Assembly: GCA_941918925.1 (NCBI GenBank)
Contig: OW799236.1
Location: forward strand, 121,283,062 to 121,347,061
Length of the DNA: 64,000 bases
Reading direction: 5' to 3'
Origin: Phyto melanocephala
Lineage: Eukaryota; Arthropoda; Insecta; Diptera; Rhinophoridae
The notes beneath the pieces were generated by a model. The model was not told the origin of the DNA and ran no database searches. It saw only the letters and a list, made by a program, of their open reading frames with translations. Position numbers and translations under genes: made by a program. Below are positions 1-13,290 of the stretch, one piece after another; position 1 is the first letter of the stretch; each line of letters starts with the position of its first letter.

Positions 1-3000
1 GAGAAGGCCCCCACAATTAACTTTGCTCTCCAATAATAAAAATAAATTTACTTTACCGACCGTTACTCCCACATTCTCATCATAAAATTTTGTTTGTTGC
101 ACTTGATAAGAATCAAAACAAAACACACAACTACAATACAAGTACAAAATATGCAAATAATAACAACAACATCGACAACAACATTATATTAAAAAAAAAA
201 AGAAAAAATATTTGATTAGATTTAATGATAAGACAAAACATTTGATTTCTTTGTTAAAATTAAACCAATATTTAACACAACACTTATAGAATTATAATTT
301 ATTAATATTCTTTCACAAAATCACATAATCTTCACTGAAAAACATTTACGAATGTTTTTATAATGACTTTTGCATTTTTAGTTTTCTTATCACTGTGTTT
401 AATTAAATACCGTTGCAAGTTTTACAATGCGTAGGGCCCACAAAGTAAATGTCATATGTTTTGGTTAAACGTCAGTCATGCATAATCTACACAAAAGCTG
501 AGTGCTATTAAAATGTTAAAACAGTTTATGGTGTTTGGCTTTACTAAATAAAGCACAAATAGTTGAAAACACTATTGCCAACCACAAAAAATTATTTACA
601 TTTTCTCGATATTTAATCCCCATTTTAATATAAATTTTACTTGACAAATTTTTACAAAAACAGTGAAAGATTACTTATGCGGACATCAACATTGTAGCAT
701 TGTTCAATAAATAAAAAAATCTCGAATATATAAATATTATAAAAAAAATCTTGCGGTAAGATATACTATTAGTAAATAAGTAAGTCGATTTTTTTCTTAA
801 ATTGGTTTATTATGTTGGCAGTTATAAGTGTTAAAAGTTACTACTAACACATTATTAAAACAGATGTGTGTAACGAAGTAAAAAAAAACAAAAAACACGT
901 GTTGAATTAACTTTGTTAATACAAACTGTTTTTGCAATATTATTTTTGTGTATGGTATAAAAAACATACAAAAAAGAAAAGAAAGTCACATTTACAGCTG
1001 TATTATGATCGAATGGGTAACCGCAGAACATGCTATATATGTAAATAAAACGTGGTGAGAAAAAAACAATGTCACCAAGCAACTACATACCTAAAGAGCA
1101 ATGTGTTTGGAATTTTTTTTATAGTATTTAGTATTTTGAAAACCTTTACTTACTTAAAATTAAAGTATACAACCAACATACTTATATGAATAAATATTTT
1201 TATAAAAGATATCAACTCAGCTATTTATTTTGTATTGGACTGGACAACTCGGGCTAATTTTTATCTGATATAAACAAAAGTTGTGCGTTGTGAAACTATT
1301 ATTGTTTGTGGCTTTACTAGATTTAAGACTGTGACTTACACACATAAAGTGTAGTATATATTTAGGCATTATTTTTTAAATAAAAATTTTAAAAAAGAAT
1401 TACGATATTTTTTGGTTTTTTATTGACTTTTATTAACATTTGATGATATTAAAATTAATTATTATTTTTTGATTAAAATTTAATTTTTTTAACTGTTAAT
1501 TTGTATAGAAGATAATTTGAAAATTTGTATATGCGACATCTGTTGTTTATTTAAAGAAATAGATAGCATATTGCAAGAAAATGGAAGTATGTACATGTTT
1601 AGGTAATTGCACCCAACTTGTTGAAGAAAAAAAAGCAAAAAAAAAATTTTTTAATCCTACATTTTCTAAGTAAATTTTTACACAAAATTTAAACTACTCT
1701 CGAAATAAATTTTGTTTAAAAATTTACTATGATAAAATTAATTTAAAGATAAGTATAGATTTCGAATTGAAACATCAAAAAAAAAACCATCTACTTTTTC
1801 AATAAGTAGACTGGGTTTGGGAAAAATTGTACACTCCACCATTGAAATATAAAAGATAGATAAACAAAATTAAAAAAATATATTAAAAAATAGTTTAAAA
1901 ATTACAATCAAAACTTGTTTTTATACTTTTTATTTTAGGTTTATTATAAAACTTTTTATTGATATTAAAAATGTAATGAATGGATGTACATAAGTACTTG
2001 TAAGTGTGTATGTATATAATTGCAAGCATTCAATAGAAATAATTTTATAAATGAATTTTTAAATATTTTTAAAATCACAAATTATTTTTTATAAAAAATT
2101 TGCCTACATATTTTTAATTCTTTTATTTTTTAAGTACAAATAAATAAAACTTAAAATGTTTCATTTATCATCTGGCGACCAACAGAAGAGCCATAAGAAC
2201 AAAGACACAATATTAAGGGCAAAAAAAAGGTGTTAGTTATTACTAAAATTAAAATAAAAATCGTTCTTGTAAATACATAAAAGGAAATGACGTTATTTCC
2301 GTTTAATGTCCACATTTTTTAAAATCTATGACTAAATAATGCAAACAAGCGTAATGGCTGGTAATTTAAATATTACAAAAAATGAAGAGAAACAAAAAAG
2401 AAGAAAGCACCTCCAAAAGGACATTCATATGTTTAGTAGTGGTCTTGAATGCAAAGGACAAAAAAACTGCATAGGAATTAGCTGAAACAATATAATAAAT
2501 TATTTTTAAAATAGACTGGAGAAAAAAAGTAATAATATTTTTGTGGATTTTCTGTGGGAAAAAGCATACATACATGTGTTTGTAATATTTTAAATGCGAA
2601 AAGATTATTGCAGGTGATTTAGTGGCTGAAATGCAGTGTACAGAAAATGATTTTTAAAATGGTACTAACAAAAAAATAGTGACATTTTGCTGTTAGGATA
2701 TTTAAAAATAGTTTAATTTCCGGTATATATATTAGCAAAAAAAAAACAGTTGCAATATTAGATACAGGAATAATTTGTTGTTTTTATCAAACTAAAGCAA
2801 TTAAATAAATGAAAAAACTAAAGAGGATTGTGCAAAAAGTTTTGTATTTATAGAATACATCGTTGCAAATTTATCTTTATTCAGGCTAAATTTAGCCTTT
2901 TTTAATCCTTTTTAGCCGTAGAAGAATTTAGACTTTTAGCTTTTTTAACGATTTTTTAAAATTTTTTTGATACATTTTTCGGATGGTTTTTAATAAAATC

Positions 3001-3050
3001 TTCTTTGAAATTTGTAGCAGTTTTTAGCTTTTTTATCCGTTTTTAACTTG
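1..3050. other. AT-rich non-coding sequence
   Basis: No gene, structured RNA or transposon recognised. Short ORFs are A/T-run artefacts. Confidence 0.7.
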
Positions 3051-3593
3051 TTATACCCTTCACCTGTGGTGCGCAAGGGTATATATAGCTTTGTCATTCC
3101 GTTTGTAATTTCTACAATTTTCATTTCCGACCCCATAAAGTATATATTTTCTGAAAGCTTATGAATAGATAGATAGACTTTTAGAAGCAACTATATGTTC
3201 CTCAGATCTGTATATGGTGTCAATCTCTTGGAAATATCCGGGAATGAATCGCTATTGAAATTCAGCACAATCGCCCGATAACTTTCTGAGATATGAGCAA
3301 AAAACCACGACCACCTCGTTTATTTCACAATTACAAGAACAACATGCATATATACTGGTTAGAGTAAACGTGGCATCGAATCCCAGCTGAACCAAAAAAA
3401 TTTTTTTTTTTATTTTATATATTATTTATATTTTTTTATATTTTTAATTTTTTTAAAAAATTTTCTTAAATAATTTTTTTAAAAAACGTATTTTATATGA
3501 CATGAATGGTGACACAAACAATTGTTATTGAATGACTATACGTTGTGAAGGGTATATAAGATTCGGCACGGCCGAATATAGCACTGTTACTTG
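3051..3593 (+). mobile_element. DINE-1/Helentron-like non-autonomous element, family A
   Basis: The head TTATACCCTTCACC carries a short local inverted repeat and the line CCGACCCCATAAAGTATATA. The tail is GTGAAGGGTATATAAGATT followed by the hairpin ATTCGGC-acg-GCCGAAT, and it ends ...ACTTG before a T run. Drosophila DINE-1 elements have the same layout: a subterminal inverted repeat, CCGACCC(T)ATAAAGTATATA, GTCTGTCC repeats, and a 3' hairpin then CTTG. The middle is AT-rich with no ORF. Confidence 0.8.
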
Positions 3594-4010
3594 TTTTTTG
3601 TATGGATTAAGCCTTTTTTGATCACCAAGAACTGGCAACACTGATAGAATACTTTCGATGTATAACTCATTGTAAAACATTTTCTATAAATTTTTCAAGA
3701 AAATGTTTCATATTTTTATATAGGAAAAATTAATAGTTGTTTAGAAAAGTAATGATAAATTTGCATTTAATATAAATTATTCTAAAATTTTTAACCATTT
3801 TTCAATTTGTAGAAAAATATTCAATGCGTTTTTTATTTATACGAAAATGTATAATAAATGATGAATTTTAGCCAACATTTTCTAAAATTTTTATTAATTC
3901 ACCATTAATGTTTGTTTAATAGGACAATGACTCTAATTTGTTTATTAAAAAAAATACTTACGATACATTTTTGATTTAAAAAAAACTCCCAATAACTTTT
4001 TTATTTATTT

Positions 4011-4660
4011 GTATGCCCTTCACCTGGGTGCAAAATTTATATTTTTAAAAATACAAGCTCGTAAGTAATTTTCGGACACGTTAGAAACACCAAATTACTA
4101 GTCGTAGTATCGGTTTTGACACTCACTGAGATATAAATATCAAAATACAATTGCTGTGATGCTTTTCCTAAAAATTTCCAACGAAACTCGAATTTTTTTT
4201 AGCTTCTAGACAATCAAGTGAAAGGGCTGGACTAGCGAAGTAAAATAAACTATTTAAAAAAAATTAAAATCCGTGATTGCCGCCACTACAAAATGGAGTA
4301 CAATCAAATTGTATGTGGGACAAATCTAGTTTTTGAAAATGTACCCTTTCAACCCCCTTAAAATTGCTATTGCTTTTAAAGCATTTTACCATTATACTGG
4401 TCAAGAATGCAAAAAACTATTAAAAACTGTAAAAATTCAAAATGTTGAAAACAAAATGGCGGATTTTTTTCTTAATCCCATCACATAAAAGTACTTTACT
4501 AGTAGAATATAGTTAACTGTGTAAAAATAAAAAATAAAAAAAATTGCGTATAACGTTAAATCTAATATCTAGGTTACGCAACAATATTTTATAATACTTA
4601 TGTACATTATAGTGAAGGGTATTATCAAATTCGGCATGGTCGTATACTCTTACTCTTTTA
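4011..4660 (+). mobile_element. Diverged DINE-like element
   Basis: The head TATGCCCTTCACCTGGGTGCA and the tail TAGTGAAGGGTATTATCAAA with a decayed ATTCGGCATGGTCGTAT hairpin show family structure. The interior (4050-4600) differs from the other family A copies and has no coding capacity. Likely an old or distinct subfamily. Confidence 0.6.
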
Positions 4661-4996
4661 CTTTTTTTCACAATTTTTACGTACAAATTTTTTTATTGAT
4701 ATTTTAATTATATTAAATTTCAATTTAAAAAATACATTTTCACACTATTTTTTATCGTAAAAAATTTTTTTTTAAGATCTTGATTTTAACAAATTTTTTT
4801 AAAATATATAAATGAAAATTTTTTATGAAAAAAAAATACATTTAAAAAAATTATAATAAATATGTAATTTGAAAAGTGTTCTTTGAGTTTGTCACTTATA
4901 GGTACTTATAAAATTTATGATAAATTTTTTTTACTATTAATGGTGCAGTTTTAAAGGAAATTTATTAATGAGTTGAAAAATTGGATCAAGAAAAAT

Positions 4997-5050
4997 TTAT
5001 TAATATTTTTTTAACATATTGATTTATTAATATTTTTTTAACATATTGAT
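4997..5050. repeat. Tandem duplication of 27 bp
   Basis: TTTATTAATATTTTTTTAAC plus ATATTGA occurs twice in direct succession. Likely replication slippage. Confidence 0.9.
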
Positions 5051-5466
5051 CACATCTGATAAAGGTATACAAATTTTTCACCTAATTCCCTACGTTAAGA
5101 GCACTTTTTCGAACATCGCGCGATTATATAGCTTTCAAAGAAAATTTTTCTTTTGATAAAAAATTATTTATTTGTTGAAATTATTGACAAAAATTAATAG
5201 GTTGAAAAGGAGGGGCAAGAGCTCTGGTCAAGAGCTCGCGCGTCATTGTAGTTATCGTTGTCAAATTCGTCGATTAGCGGTACCTTGGTACAGTTACCCG
5301 GAGTCTCAATTAACCTTTGCAAAACTTTTAAAAATAATATTTTTGGCGTTCAGCTCGGACTTCCTATATGTAGGTCAACTTACGGATACTTAACCATCGT
5401 AGGATACCCTGGCACTATGGTTTTAAAACCTTGCCATTTAATTTAAATAAAAATTATAAAATGAAA

Positions 5467-6123
5467 CACGCAAAGAAAAATATGGTTGTGGTAACCATAA
5501 TCGAGGAGCAACATACTATGATTGAATTGTATGATTATGGTGAAAAATAATAATGGTTACCAGTTATCATTATTATGTTTAATTTAAGTATCATTCAATA
5601 ATCATATATTGATTGTACTTACCAATTTAATTGCAATTTTTATACCAACATTTGTTTACATTTTATTGTTTATTTTTAAATTTTTTTTAATTTCTCAAAA
5701 TGTTTGTTCATTTTTTTGACATCTCAAACTTTTAAAATAATAAAAATTTATTCAGCAAGAAGAACAGCTGAAATCAAATTATTATTAAAAAAAATCATAG
5801 CTTGATTAATTTGTAATCATACTGTTGTCTCACCTATTATTTAATGATTATTTGTAATTTTTAATGCTTTTGAATATAATGTTATTTTTGTCAAATTAAT
5901 TTTTTTAAATCTTACTATTTTTAAATGATAACCATGTTGAAAATTTTACGAAAAGTTATCATTAAATGATACAATTCAAACTAATGCTCGATTATCGTGA
6001 CAAAATATATGATGAAATGAAGCAAAAATACCCATTTCTTGTTTTCGACAACCAAATATTGTTTTAGAAAAAATAATATGACCGTCGTGATCATGCCGTA
6101 ACCATGGTTTTTCTTTGCGTGAA
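5467..6123. mobile_element. Foldback/MITE-like element, about 657 bp
   Basis: The ends CACGCAAAGAAAAA.ATGGTT and the inverted AACCATGGTTTTTCTTTGCG pair over about 20 bp with small gaps. The interior repeats inverted blocks (GGTTACCAGTTATCATTATT, AAATGATAACCATG and ATTCAATAATCAT). No ORF. A clear target duplication was not identified. Confidence 0.6.
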
Positions 6124-7806
6124 AGGTACCTAGTTACCTATAATGTTTCAATAACATTTATTTTGTGGTTGGTTTACGCTTATAAAATTTTTTCAAAAAT
6201 ATGTGTAAAGATTTACTTTACTGATTATCTGGCATAAATATAATATAACAACAATTTTTAATTTTAAGATTAACACATTTTGTTCTACAAATTTTAAAAT
6301 TAGATGTTTGATTTTTAAAATGTTTTCTTTAAATTAAAAAATTCCTCCCAAAGCGTCCTATGAAAAACGCAAAATAATGTAATTAAGTTTCCTTAATTTA
6401 TAGATTACAACTTTTAGCACAAATAGGTACTTTCCTACATACATATGTAATTACAACAATAAACATACTGAACATAATTACTATTATGATTATTACATAA
6501 CCTTCTTAGTGCATACACAGTTTCAACATATTTGTAGGGTTTATTTACCTTCTCCATTTTTTTTCTTTTGCATTGCTGCAAAAAACAAAAACAAAACCAA
6601 CAAAAAAAGTCCACTGAACTTTAAACAGCAGCAACAAGTACAAATAACAATAACAATAACGAACATGGAAAACAACAAAAAGTTAGTATGTATGTCTGCT
6701 GTCATGGTGTAAAATTAAATAAACAACAAAAGCAGCCACAACAATTTATCAACAGGTTGTTGGTATTGTGCTTTTGCTTGTTTTGTTTTTTAACAAAATA
6801 ATCCATTTAATAAAATATTTTATTAATTTTTACTTTTATTTTTATATAAAAAAAAGTTAACAACACAGATGCAAACAATAAATCAGTCAGTCAAGTCAAA
6901 CTTTGTTCGCAAAATGATACATTCCTGTGCGGACGAATTACATACATATGTGTGCGTGTTGGTTATTGTTCGAATATGCATACATACTTTTAAGTTTGTG
7001 TGTAGAGGAAGATATCAAGTGCATTGTACAACATTGAAATTTTATCTTTGAGCTTTTGCGTGCAATGGCAACCATAACAAATAAACTTTGGTTGTTATTT
7101 TGTTATTTTCTTTATGCACCCACCCACAAAAGCAACAAGGCCAAATAAAAAACAACAACAAAAGTCACTCTCAAAAACTGCAGTACATAATAATTAACCC
7201 TTAACTGCTCTAGAACATACACTGTTTCAATAAACCGAAGATGTAGTATCAGAAATTAAAAACAATAAATTAAAATCTTTACAGAAAATGCTATAAGAGT
7301 AGAATATTACTTTAGAAGGTGGCGTACTATATCAACATCTTTGACACACTTCGGTAACCACCCGGTGGCATGTTGCCTTGGCGAAGTGTCCACCCCTTGG
7401 TGTTATTGTTAGTACGGGGTATAGAGGTATTATCAGCACCACTGGTTGTGGCACAAAAGAATCCTGTACTTGTACATAAAGAGGTTAGGCAGACTCAGAT
7501 GCCGATGGAGGGCACGAGTCGAGTAAATGTGGTCAATTAGCTGCACAGCATGCTCATAGCTGATGGATCCATGTACAATGCATGGTTGCAAAAAAAAAAC
7601 TTTTTTGTTTATTAAATGCCACTGGAAAAGTAAAATTCTACCACTTTAGTTCGTTGCATAATGGTGTAATACGGTTTGATTAATAAAATCTGAAAAAAAA
7701 ATAAAAAATTTTATTCCATTTTTACACAAACAAAAAAAGTTAGAAATCGGAACGGCCTCCAACTTGCGAAAATATTATTCAAATATACAACGATGGATCA
7801 AAGCCA
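6124..7806. other. Non-coding, with an unidentified GC-richer island
   Basis: Mostly AT-rich. About 7320-7590 stands out by composition (GGTAACCACCCGGTGGCATG, GGCACGAGTCGAG). It has no long ORF in any frame; it could be a retroelement remnant, but I cannot name it. Confidence 0.5.
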
Positions 7807-7937
7807 GGGGCCAAATTGCGACCTACGAACACGATCGTAATTTTATTCGAACGTTCAAGTTTGCTGCGCTTTTGGTATAGGGATTCCAATAAGAGCTCTT
7901 AAATTACGATCACGTTCGTGTGTCATAATTTCCCCCC
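7807..7937. mobile_element. Short MITE with about 35-bp terminal inverted repeats
   Basis: GGGGCCAAATTGCGAC..ACGAACACGATCGTAAT pairs with ATTACGATCACGTTCGTGTG..AATTTCCCC, with about seven mismatches. The loop is about 60 bp. Non-coding. Confidence 0.65.
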
Positions 7938-8592
7938 AGGTGGAAAAGTTGTGTGTGGATCTTCTTAGACAAGTTGAATTTTAATCTCTTCTGTCGGTAA
8001 CTTCAGCGATTAAGAAGTACGACAATTATCCACATTGTTACTGTTTTTAAAGCACCTTTAAAATCCAAATATCACGTCCAGATTAGTTAAACAATATCTG
8101 AAGTTTTTATATGACAAAAATAGACACTTACCAGTATCTGTTTTATGGGTTCCTGGCGGAAGAACTTGAACAGATATAAAAATCTGGTGAAAAATTACTA
8201 CAAAGGTAAATATGTAAACTGCGAAGATAATTTTCTGAAAATATCATTATGGATGTTAATGTTCATATATGATTATATATATTATATAAGTTTACACGAA
8301 CAAAAGCTGAAACTTAAATAACATGGCTTTCGCTGAAATTTCAGTAATTAAGAGGAATAATAGACAACGAGATATTTTCCCTGCCTCTTCCTGGTATTTG
8401 GTGAATTGAGACCAAAGCTGTTTGTATAGCAATTAAGAATTGATTTTGAATTTAATTTTTTACTCAGCTTGTAGGGAAAATATTTAATATGCATATTTTT
8501 GAAAAATAAAAATTTATCACCAACTTTCTACAAATAAAAAATTTATCGAAAAAATTTATTAAATTTCAGTAGTATTAAATTTTTATAAACTA

Positions 8593-9145
8593 CTAGCAGA
8601 CCCGATCCGTGTTGCTGGCCCTAAGCAAACATTAGTGTTGTATTACCACATGATTTAAATTGAGCTTTTAACGAAATTTACGGCCTTCAAATAAAAATCA
8701 ATTGAATACCTATCATAAAGTTTTTTTTACAGAATAGATTACATATGGTGTAGATATGGGCTCAATCTAAAAAGAAACGCATGTATTTAAGGCAAATTGG
8801 AAATTATATTTATTAATAACTTCATCTTAAGGCAAGCGGAGAGACAATGTTTTTTGTTTTTTTATTTGGTGTAAAAATGTATAAATTTTTTGGCGTGCCA
8901 ACTCGAGACCAAGCCACATACAACTGGCCGTGTGAAAAACATGAATTTTCCCAAATTAAGCCAGCAATAGTCAATGATTGGCTTTATGCTTTGTTGATGG
9001 TAATAGCAAAGGCAAGACGCAAAGGGAATTGGAGCCGCTTGAATTGAAATGGTAAATCGTTGGAAATTATTGGAATTCGTGGAATAAGTACGTCGCCTTT
9101 GAATCTGCCACCGATGATAGTTGCCTCGATTAAATTTGTTGAACA
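8593..9145 (-). mobile_element. Helitron remnant: helicase C-terminus and 3' end
   Basis: On the - strand, 9141-8847 reads ATIIGGRFKGDVLIPRI, FQFKRLQFPLRLAFAITINK, then after a stop and a 1-nt frameshift (about 8944) CFSHGQLYVAWSRVGTPKNL. This is the C-terminal end of a Pif1-like Helitron helicase (motif VI region). About 250 nt further on, a GC-richer stretch (AGCAACACGGATCGGGTCTG) ends CTAG before T at 8593, the typical Helitron 3' end. The replication initiator and the rest of the helicase are absent. Confidence 0.72.
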
Positions 9146-9825
9146 GTTTTTTTATATAGATTTATATATCGAAAAAATTGTCGGAAAAGAATATTCTATC
9201 AAAAAATATTATATAAATAGAGAATTTAAAAAAAAAAATTCTTGAAGAGAAAAATGTATTAAAATATTCTAAAAGTAAAATTTTGTGCTTCGAAGGGTTA
9301 ACATGACTTTAATTATAAAAAACTTAAATTATAAAAAAAACATAACACTTGCATTCAAGTAAACACATATTCACTGGAGTTGAAATAAAATTTCATTTAA
9401 AGATCATTAACACTTGGTCATAATGAACTTTATATGAAATAAATAAGATAAAATAAATATAAATAAAATAATATTAAACGTGCCTGTCTGTAAATCCTTG
9501 ATAAGGCTTGACTTTTTTTTTTTTTGCTTACTGGGCATGTTTTTTTTTTTAACTTAAACTTTGCTTAACGTATTTATTTGTGTATTTATTTTTAACATGA
9601 AATTGTTGTTGACCTTAATTTTACGATAATATGCACTTATAATAGTCATTATTAAGGTTCAAAAATAAAATGCAAATTATATGAGTCAGTCAGTAGGTGC
9701 AAATGGAAAACAGGGTGTATAGCAGCATCAATTATCGCCATTTTGTTTATAAAATTGAAAGGTTTACACATTTTTTAATTTTTGCATAAAATGTCACTTC
9801 ACTCACCAAATTTGAAATAAATTTC

Positions 9826-9932
9826 TAATTACCGTATTCGTATAAAATATTTTAGGTTTGACAAATTTCTCTACAACAATTGTCAAACAAGTCTTTAAAA
9901 AAACTAAAATATGTTTTATGAATACGGCAGTT
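9826..9932. mobile_element. Short MITE, about 107 bp
   Basis: The ends TAATTACCGTATTCGTATAA and TTTTATGAATACGGCAGTTA are inverted repeats extending to about 33 bp (AAATATTTTAG against CTAAAATATG). An inner GTTTGACAAA/TTGTCAAAC pair continues the fold. Confidence 0.6.
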
Positions 9933-10243
9933 AGAGTTTACTTGAGCAAAATATATATTAAATTGAATAAACCTGATTTTCTACGGCATTCTCAAAGAAT
10001 ATCAAACCCAGGATTACCGTTGAGAAATTGAAAAATTGGGCAGAAAAATATTCTTTTCCAAAAATGGTATTTAAAAGACAGAAATCTAAGTTTAAGTTTT
10101 TTTATAAACAAACAAAATATTATATCAATATAAAACAATTACGTATACATACGTATAAAAAAACAATACAAATTTCCTGTTGGGTGCAGCGAAGCGCACC
10201 GGGCACAAACAGAATTTAACAGTTAATTACATCCCCAACAAGA

Positions 10244-10600
10244 ATGCTATATTCGGCCGTACCGAATCTGATAATACCTTTCACCATCATATACATACGT
10301 ATAGTAAATAAATAAAATTTTATATTCTTCACCTGTAAATATAGCTTTATAAGTTCGTTGATTATTTCTAAAATTTTTATTTCCGACCCCATAGAGTGTA
10401 TAATTTCTGAGAGCTTATGAATAAGGGAGTCGATTGAGCATTTTCCGTTTGTCCGTATTTTTATTGAAATCAACTTTTAGAAACCCAACGTTACACAGAT
10501 CTGTCTGAGGTATCAATATTTTGGAAAAATCCTGGAATGGATCGCTTTTTTAAATTCAGCACGAATACCCTATAACTTTCTGAGATATGTCTTCTACCAA
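10244..10600. mobile_element. DINE-like fragments: inverted tail followed by forward head
   Basis: 10244-10284 is the tail hairpin in reverse orientation (ATTCGGCCGTACCGAAT). From 10320 a family A head reads forward (TTCTTCACCTGTAAATATAG, then TTCCGACCCCATAGAGTGTA near 10380). The head lacks a downstream tail and breaks off around 10600. At least two truncated, diverged copies are abutted. Confidence 0.65.
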
Positions 10601-11442
10601 GTTGTTCAAAAATGGACTTGTTTCAATTTGATTGGGATTTGATTTTCCTAAAACTATTTTTAATTTAATTTTTATTCATTTATAGAAGTAAAAACTATTA
10701 AAATTAATTTTAAATGTAAAAAAATATTTTTGTAGAAATTTTCTTATTAAAATTTTGTTTTATAAAAAATGTTTGTTTAATTTTATTTTAATTAAAAACT
10801 TTTCGTTAAATACTATTTTAACGACATTCTTTGTAATTTTTTTTATAGAAGTTTTTTTTTTAATTTAAGTTTTATGAAAAATAAAAATAATGAAAAAAAA
10901 TTTTTTTTTAAAAGTTAATTAATTTATTATGGAAGTTTTTGTTAAATTTAGGTTTTATGGAAAATAATAAAAAATTAATTTTTTTGTTTAATAAAATTAG
11001 TTTGTTTGTATAAACTTATTTTCGTAAAATTTACATTTAACTTTTTTTATAATTCTTTTGCCAATTATCTCCATTAATTTTTTCTTTAATTCATCTATCT
11101 TGTTATGTAAATTTTTATTTTTTAATTTTCCTTTTGCAGAAATTTTTCATTAAATTTTTTTCAAAGAAATTGTAAAATAATTTCACTTTTTATTGATGTT
11201 AATTTTTTAAATTTTTAGAAAAATGTTTGTTAAACTTTTTTGATAAAGAGCGATTTTTTTTATTATTTTTTTGTAAACAAATTTTAATGTGAAAAAAAAA
11301 AAATTCATTGAATTTTATATTTTGAAAAAATATGATTAGCTCTTGTTTTGTAAAAAAAATTTCCTTCATCTTTTTGCTTTTACTTTTTTATATTTTTATA
11401 ATTTTTTTAAAAATAAAAAAAATATTTAAAACATTTTAAATT
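10601..11442. other. Very AT-rich spacer between DINE copies
   Basis: Long T and A runs. Nothing recognised. Confidence 0.7.
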
Positions 11443-12227
11443 AAATTATATTCGGCCGTGCCGAATCTTATATATTTACCCTTCACAACGTGTATTCATG
11501 CAATAACAGTAGTTTGTGTCACCATTCATCCCATATGAAATACGTACATACATATAAAAACATACATATATAAAAACATCCCATTGTAAAATTATAAATT
11601 CACGTATGTATGTTAAAAAAACAAAAAAATAAAAAAATAATAAAAAAAATTTTAAAAAAAAATTTAAAAAAAAAATTGTAAAAAAAAATTAAAAAAAAAT
11701 TATTATTATATTATTATATAATATTTATAAAACAAAAAAAAAATTAAAAAAAAAATAAAAAAAAATAATAATAAAAATATAAATAATATATTAAATAAAA
11801 AATAAAAAAAAAATTTTTTTGGCTCAGCTGGGATTCGATGCCACGTTTTCTCTAACCAGTATACACGTTTGTATGTATATATGTATGTTGTTGTTGTAAT
11901 GTTGTTTTTGTGAAAAAAAATCGAGGTGGTCGTGGGTTTTTGCTCATATCTCAGTTGTTTTTGTACCGATGTTTCTGATTTTCAATACCGATCTACTCCC
12001 GAATATTTCTGATATTTTAATACCTTACCCGGGTCCATCCTATGTCGGGGGGCTTCAAAAAGTTGATTTCAACATACACACGGACAGACTGACAGAGCTT
12101 AATCGACTCACCTATTCATAAGCTTTCAGAAAATATATACTTTATGGGGTCGGAAATGAAAATTGTAGAAATTTCACACGGAATGACAAACCTATATATA
12201 CCCTTTCTCAATGTGTGAAGGGTATAA
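11443..12227 (-). mobile_element. DINE-like element, family A, complete, reverse orientation
   Basis: It begins with the tail hairpin (ATTCGGCCGTGCCGAAT), reads through AT-rich sequence and GGCTCAGCTGGGATTCGATG, and ends with the head GTGTGAAGGGTATAA. The microsatellite is short (ACGGACAGACTGACAG near 12080). ORFs across it are chance readings of the repeat. Confidence 0.8.
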
Positions 12228-13290
12228 AAAATAACGAATCTGTCTTACAACCTATCCCATATATTTTTTTATTATTATCTTTAATTCTTAAAAAACATAA
12301 GAAATATTTATTTTGTTTAAATAACAAACTGTAATCTCATATTTCTTCCTGATGTTTTTTTTTTGCTTCAAATGATATTTTTCTGGTTTGTTATTATTTT
12401 GGGTCTTTTCTTTAATTGGACATTGATCTCGTAATTTTGTTTGTACTACTAAAAAAAAATCACGCTCTAGGTAAGTGTGAATTTAACAAATTGTGCCATC
12501 GCAGTGTGTTGTGCTTGTGTGTGTGTGTCTGTGCTCTAATAGTTAAAATTCTTCGACTGTTGTGAAATACCAAGAAATTTCTAAGAGGCATTAAAATTTC
12601 AAGGGTAAAATTTCTCATCTCAAACAAAATTATGCGGATACAGAGTTAATAATTTGAATAGATAGACAATTTATATTACACCTCGTATTCATATTTTATA
12701 GCTATTTAGAAAAGAAATATGAAATTGTGTGCAATCACACACATACACACTCACCCATATGTATAGTATTTCTGGCAAACATTTTAAAAATTGAAATGAA
12801 TATGGGTCACAAAGATCGTTAACATACGCTACAATAGGAAAAGTATATTAAAAGTCACAAATTGTTTGTGAAATATATCATTGCCTTTAATCATACTTCT
12901 AGACATAATAAAAATTTAATTGGCTTGCAATATTTTTTGGCTGCTTAATTAAACGTAATTAAATAATGGTGTTACTTGTTACTATAAATAGTTTATGTGA
13001 TCCAACTGTAGAGTATGCGGTAGCACCATTTTAGCCCTCATACAAATTATGTTTTGTAATAATTTCTTTCGAAAAATAAATCTATTTAAAATGACCCTGA
13101 TGTTATAAATAGACAACGACATTAATGTGCCTTTACAACAAAGTCCAAAGTCTATGTATAATAGTTTGTGATAGAGGCAAACGCTTTTTTATAATAAATT
13201 TCTAAAGAAAACATATTTGTGGGTGTATCGTTAAAAAAAATATTCTGTAAAAAGAATAAGAACATCCTAAATCATGTATACATACTTATA
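12228..13290. other. Non-coding spacer
   Basis: A short GTGTGTGT run near 12516-12530 and CACACATACACAC near 12738. No gene seen. Confidence 0.65.

Noticed and set aside
5172..5446. Overlapping 73- and 62-codon ORFs in a less AT-rich stretch
   Set aside because: Neither shows a known domain or splice sites; left as unidentified sequence.
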